From Haplomitrium mnioides (Eukaryota > Marchantiophyta > Haplomitriopsida > Calobryales): DNA of 20,908 nucleotides. Made by a program: the position numbers and the translations under genes. Positions within the stretch are counted from its first letter, which is position 1. The number at the start of each line of letters is the position of its first letter. The stretch covers positions 1 through 20,908 of the forward strand of contig JBNGIS010012055.1 of assembly GCA_049999725.1 (NCBI GenBank), read 5' to 3'. A model generated the notes under the pieces. The model was given only the letters and a program-made list of their open reading frames with translations, was not told where the DNA came from and did not search any database. Of the stretch, positions 18,450 to 20,908 are shown one piece after another.

Positions 18450-19807
18450 CGGCAAGTGGGAAATGAATTCTTGGATGAACACCTGTTCCAAGTAAAGGTG
18501 GGGAGGGCCACGGAGTACGGCCACATCACTGAATTCCTCAGTTCTGCTCAACTCTCCCAAGGCAGCAGCAGAGAGGAGGCTGTCGTGTTCCTCAGAAAGG
18601 TGAGAGCATACCTCTTGATTAAAGGTATATTACACAAGAGAGGTTATGATGGGATGATCACACACTGCTTAGAGCAGGATCAGTCCACAGTGGTAATGCA
18701 TGCGCTCCACGGAGAGGAGGTGGGAGGCCACTTTGCTGCTAACACCACCATCAAGAAGATCATGGATGCATGATATTGGTGGCCCACTTTGCACAAGGAT
18801 GTGCATTTCTAGGTAAGATGTGATGCATGCTAGAGGATAGAAACGCTTGCAGCAAACCAGCATCATCCTCTAGTACCCATCATCCCCTTGGCACCATTTG
18901 AAAAGTGGGGGATCGACTTCATCGGTCCCATTGCACCTTCCACCTTAAGGGCAATAGGTACATTCTGTTAGCCACAGATTATGCCACAAAGTGGGTGGAG
19001 GCCAAAGCAACTAGGAAGGATGATGCCAAGACAGTGGTAGCCTTCCTATATGAGCAAATGTTCTGCAAGTTTGGGCCTCCTTTGGAGCTAGTCAGTGATC
19101 AGGGGAGGCACTTCATCAACTAGGTAGTCAAAGACCTAACCAATCGGTACCTGGTCAAGCACAGGATGACCACATCTTACCACCCCAAGGCTAATGGCCT
19201 AACAAAAAAGGCCAATGGAATCATGGGGAAAGTACTCAACAAGACAGTAGCAGCAAACAAAGCGGATTGGGACCTAAAGCTGCTCACTGCCACCCATGCC
19301 TACAATTTGGCTTACAAGACCACAACAAGGGATAGTCCTTACTTTTTGGTCTTTAGACAATATGCCTTGGTGCAAGTGGAGTATCAGGTACCTACCCGAA
19401 GGATGCTGGAGTAGGAAAGAATGGCTGAGGATCAGAGCAGAAGGGAGAGGCTCTATCAGCTGGAGGGTTTGGAATAAACCAGGGAGTTAGCCCAAGGGAG
19501 GTTGGAGCACCAACAGGAGCTTAGGAAGAGACATCATGACAAGAAGCTCAAACCAACTGACCTCCGGGAGAGAAACCTGGTGCTGTTATATGACAACATG
19601 TTTGTGTATTTTCCTAGAAAATTGCACACAAGATGGATGGGGCCATTCATATGGAAGAAGCTCCATAGGAATGGGTCATCAGAGCTGGAGACGCTGGAGG
19701 GTCACAAGTTCGCCAACAGGGTGCATTTTGACATGTTGAAGAGGTACGAAAATCATGACGAACCGAAAGAGGGCCCAATTGTAACCCCATCAAGGGCACC
19801 CAACTAG
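18450..19807 (+). pseudogene. Element B integrase relic
   Basis: The HHCC region is partly damaged (stops at 18771 and 18810; first Cys replaced in the V-R-C-D-A-C segment context). The first DDE Asp is present (GIDFIGP, GAC at 18915-18917), and the second in SDQGRHF. The Glu is replaced by Lys (AAA at 19205-19207, in GLTKKANG). A 1-bp loss near 18945 shifts the frame. Further stops lie at 19121, 19412 and 19475. The region spanning the solo-LTR site in A is uninterrupted here (CCAAG then ACAGTGG at about 19026). The C-terminus has the GPY/F-like RWMGPFIWKKLHRNGSSEL and ends at TAG 19805, with no chromodomain. Confidence 0.88.
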
Positions 19808-19981
19808 CACAGGTAAGCTATTATGTAGGTGTGTGTGTGTTTTGTGGGAGGGGGGGCGTTTTGTGGGGTTGTATTGCAAGAGCTACAGAATTCGAGCCAA
19901 CAATCTGTCAGTAGAGGCACCCACCAATTGAGGGAGAAGAAGTGTGTTCGCGGGGACGCTTCACACTTGAAGGGGGAGTTA
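19808..19981 (+). other. 3' trailer and polypurine tract of element B
   Basis: GT-rich and G-rich trailer similar to A's, then GAAGGGGGAG at 19969-19978 and three bases before the LTR start. The tract is identical to A's although the adjacent LTRs differ considerably. Confidence 0.85.
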
Positions 19982-20908
19982 TGTCAGCCAGCACTTCAGG
20001 TATCTAAAGTAGAATTCAGGAAATCGGAAGCATCTCTAGCACAATGGCCCTTTGCAAGTGTGAAGGCCTCTTAGGAGCCACGGATTACTCTCAAACAACT
20101 AGTAAAGAGCGGGGCGCATGATTCCTAGGAGGAAAACAGGATCATGGCGGGAGGATGAGAAGAGAACAGTGATCGCCAGCCAAGGGAGGGGTCCCATTTC
20201 AAAATTTGAAGCAAGCCAACGAGAATCCGTGGGCCTCATGATGATGCGGGGATCAAAGCCAAGCAAGGGAGAAGGGAACGCCCAGTCCAGGCAAAGCGAT
20301 GAGAGGAGGAAGAATGGATCCACAAGTAGAAATCCATGAACGCACTGAGAGGAGTCAGATCGAGGACATGTTCTAGAGCGGCCACAAATCAAGAAGCAAG
20401 GATCAGGGACGAAATGACGGGGCGAGATCGTCACAAGGGTAAGCTAGGCTAGGGAAGGGGGACGCCTCGATCTCGCAAGCACGAGCGCGTCCTATAAGGG
20501 CCGATCAAGCTCTATCTTCGAATCCGCGGATCCTAGCGGAGACTTGGAGTTCCCTTAAGGCCCCGCGAGATTCCACGGAAACATGGCATCTCCGGAGCGA
20601 TTCACGGGATTCTACGGAAGACGTGGCAGCTCCAGGGAGCCGGATGACTTGCGGGAAGTCGCCTTCCTAAGTGGGGATCTCGGTTAACGGGGTTTTGATC
20701 TGTCTTACGACGTGAGGACCCCGCTTAACAGGGATCCGTTGAGAGTCCAACTGGGAAACGAAGAGGAAGATCCGAAAATGTGACATATCGCGGGTCTGGT
20801 CAAAGGAAAACGAGTGAGTGTCGGAAGGGTGATTTATCGGAGATCCGAGCGGAGAAGGATCGAGGAAGCCAAAGGGGCGACTTAGCGTGAATCCGGTCAC
20901 AGGAGAAC
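19982..20908 (+). repeat. 3' LTR of element B (partial, runs off the window)
   Basis: Begins TGTCAGCC after the polypurine tract. Parts align with the other LTRs (GGGCGCATGATTCCTAGGAGG, CGCCTCGATC..GCAAGC, CCTTCCTAAGTGGGGA), but with many differences and a replaced stretch at about 19992-20095. From about 20740 to the window end it contains at least three ~48-50-bp tandem units (GTGACATATCGCGGGTC-like). It clearly belongs to the same superfamily of LTRs but to another sub-lineage. Confidence 0.85.

Larger units (their letters stand above)
16147..20908 (+). mobile_element. Element B: 5'-truncated Ty3/gypsy relic, same family
   Basis: Starts abruptly in the protease region with no 5' LTR, PBS or gag of its own. 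It is fused to the broken 3' LTR of element A. It continues through RT, RNase H and integrase to 19807, then trailer, polypurine tract and a 3' LTR that leaves the window. Its pol region aligns collinearly with element A (clearly the same family), while its 3' LTR is noticeably more diverged from A's LTRs than A's two are from each other. Confidence 0.88.

Overview
The window reads as intergenic, heterochromatin-like DNA from a large-genome land plant. I find no host gene. Everything recognisable is satellite DNA or decayed Ty3/gypsy-type LTR retrotransposon of one long-LTR family. The lineage call rests on four things: domain order gag-PR-RT-RNase H-INT, a GPY/F-like module at the integrase C-terminus with no chromodomain, a primer-binding site starting TGGCGC rather than the initiator-Met type, and retrotransposon-within-retrotransposon nesting. 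These fit the non-chromovirus (OTA, Tat/Athila-like) side of plant Ty3/gypsy elements. I cannot name the species. Four 100-N blocks are scaffold gaps.

Layout. (1) Positions 1-1835 hold a tandem satellite with a 114-bp monomer. Its 3-fold length keeps a spurious 38-codon frame open. (2) Element A starts at 1836, inside the last degenerate monomer, with a 3.24-kb 5' LTR (1836-5079), a PBS at 5088, and a gag-pol relic on the + strand. (3) A's integrase is split at 10005/13666 by a 3.66-kb solo LTR of the same family on the minus strand, flanked by a perfect 5-bp duplication CTAAG. (4) A's integrase resumes and ends at 14402. It is followed by a G-rich trailer, a polypurine tract and A's 3' LTR, which starts at 14594. 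(5) Near 16147 that LTR breaks off about 1.55 kb in and joins directly to the protease region of a second relic, element B. B lacks its own 5' LTR, PBS and gag. B runs PR-RT-RNase H-INT to 19807, then trailer, polypurine tract and a more divergent LTR (19982 to the window end).

The likely order is: A inserted into the satellite; a second family member inserted into A's integrase in reverse and collapsed to a solo LTR; and the A/B boundary was created by LTR sharing and/or deletion. The relative order of the last two steps is not determined. Both pol copies carry many in-frame stops, small frameshifts and different lost catalytic residues, so neither is autonomous. The LTRs are the most structured part: each has a start-proximal GA-rich segment, a ~50-bp tandem array of variable copy number, a conserved block with a TATA-like core, repeated GC-rich hairpin modules and many ACGT cores.
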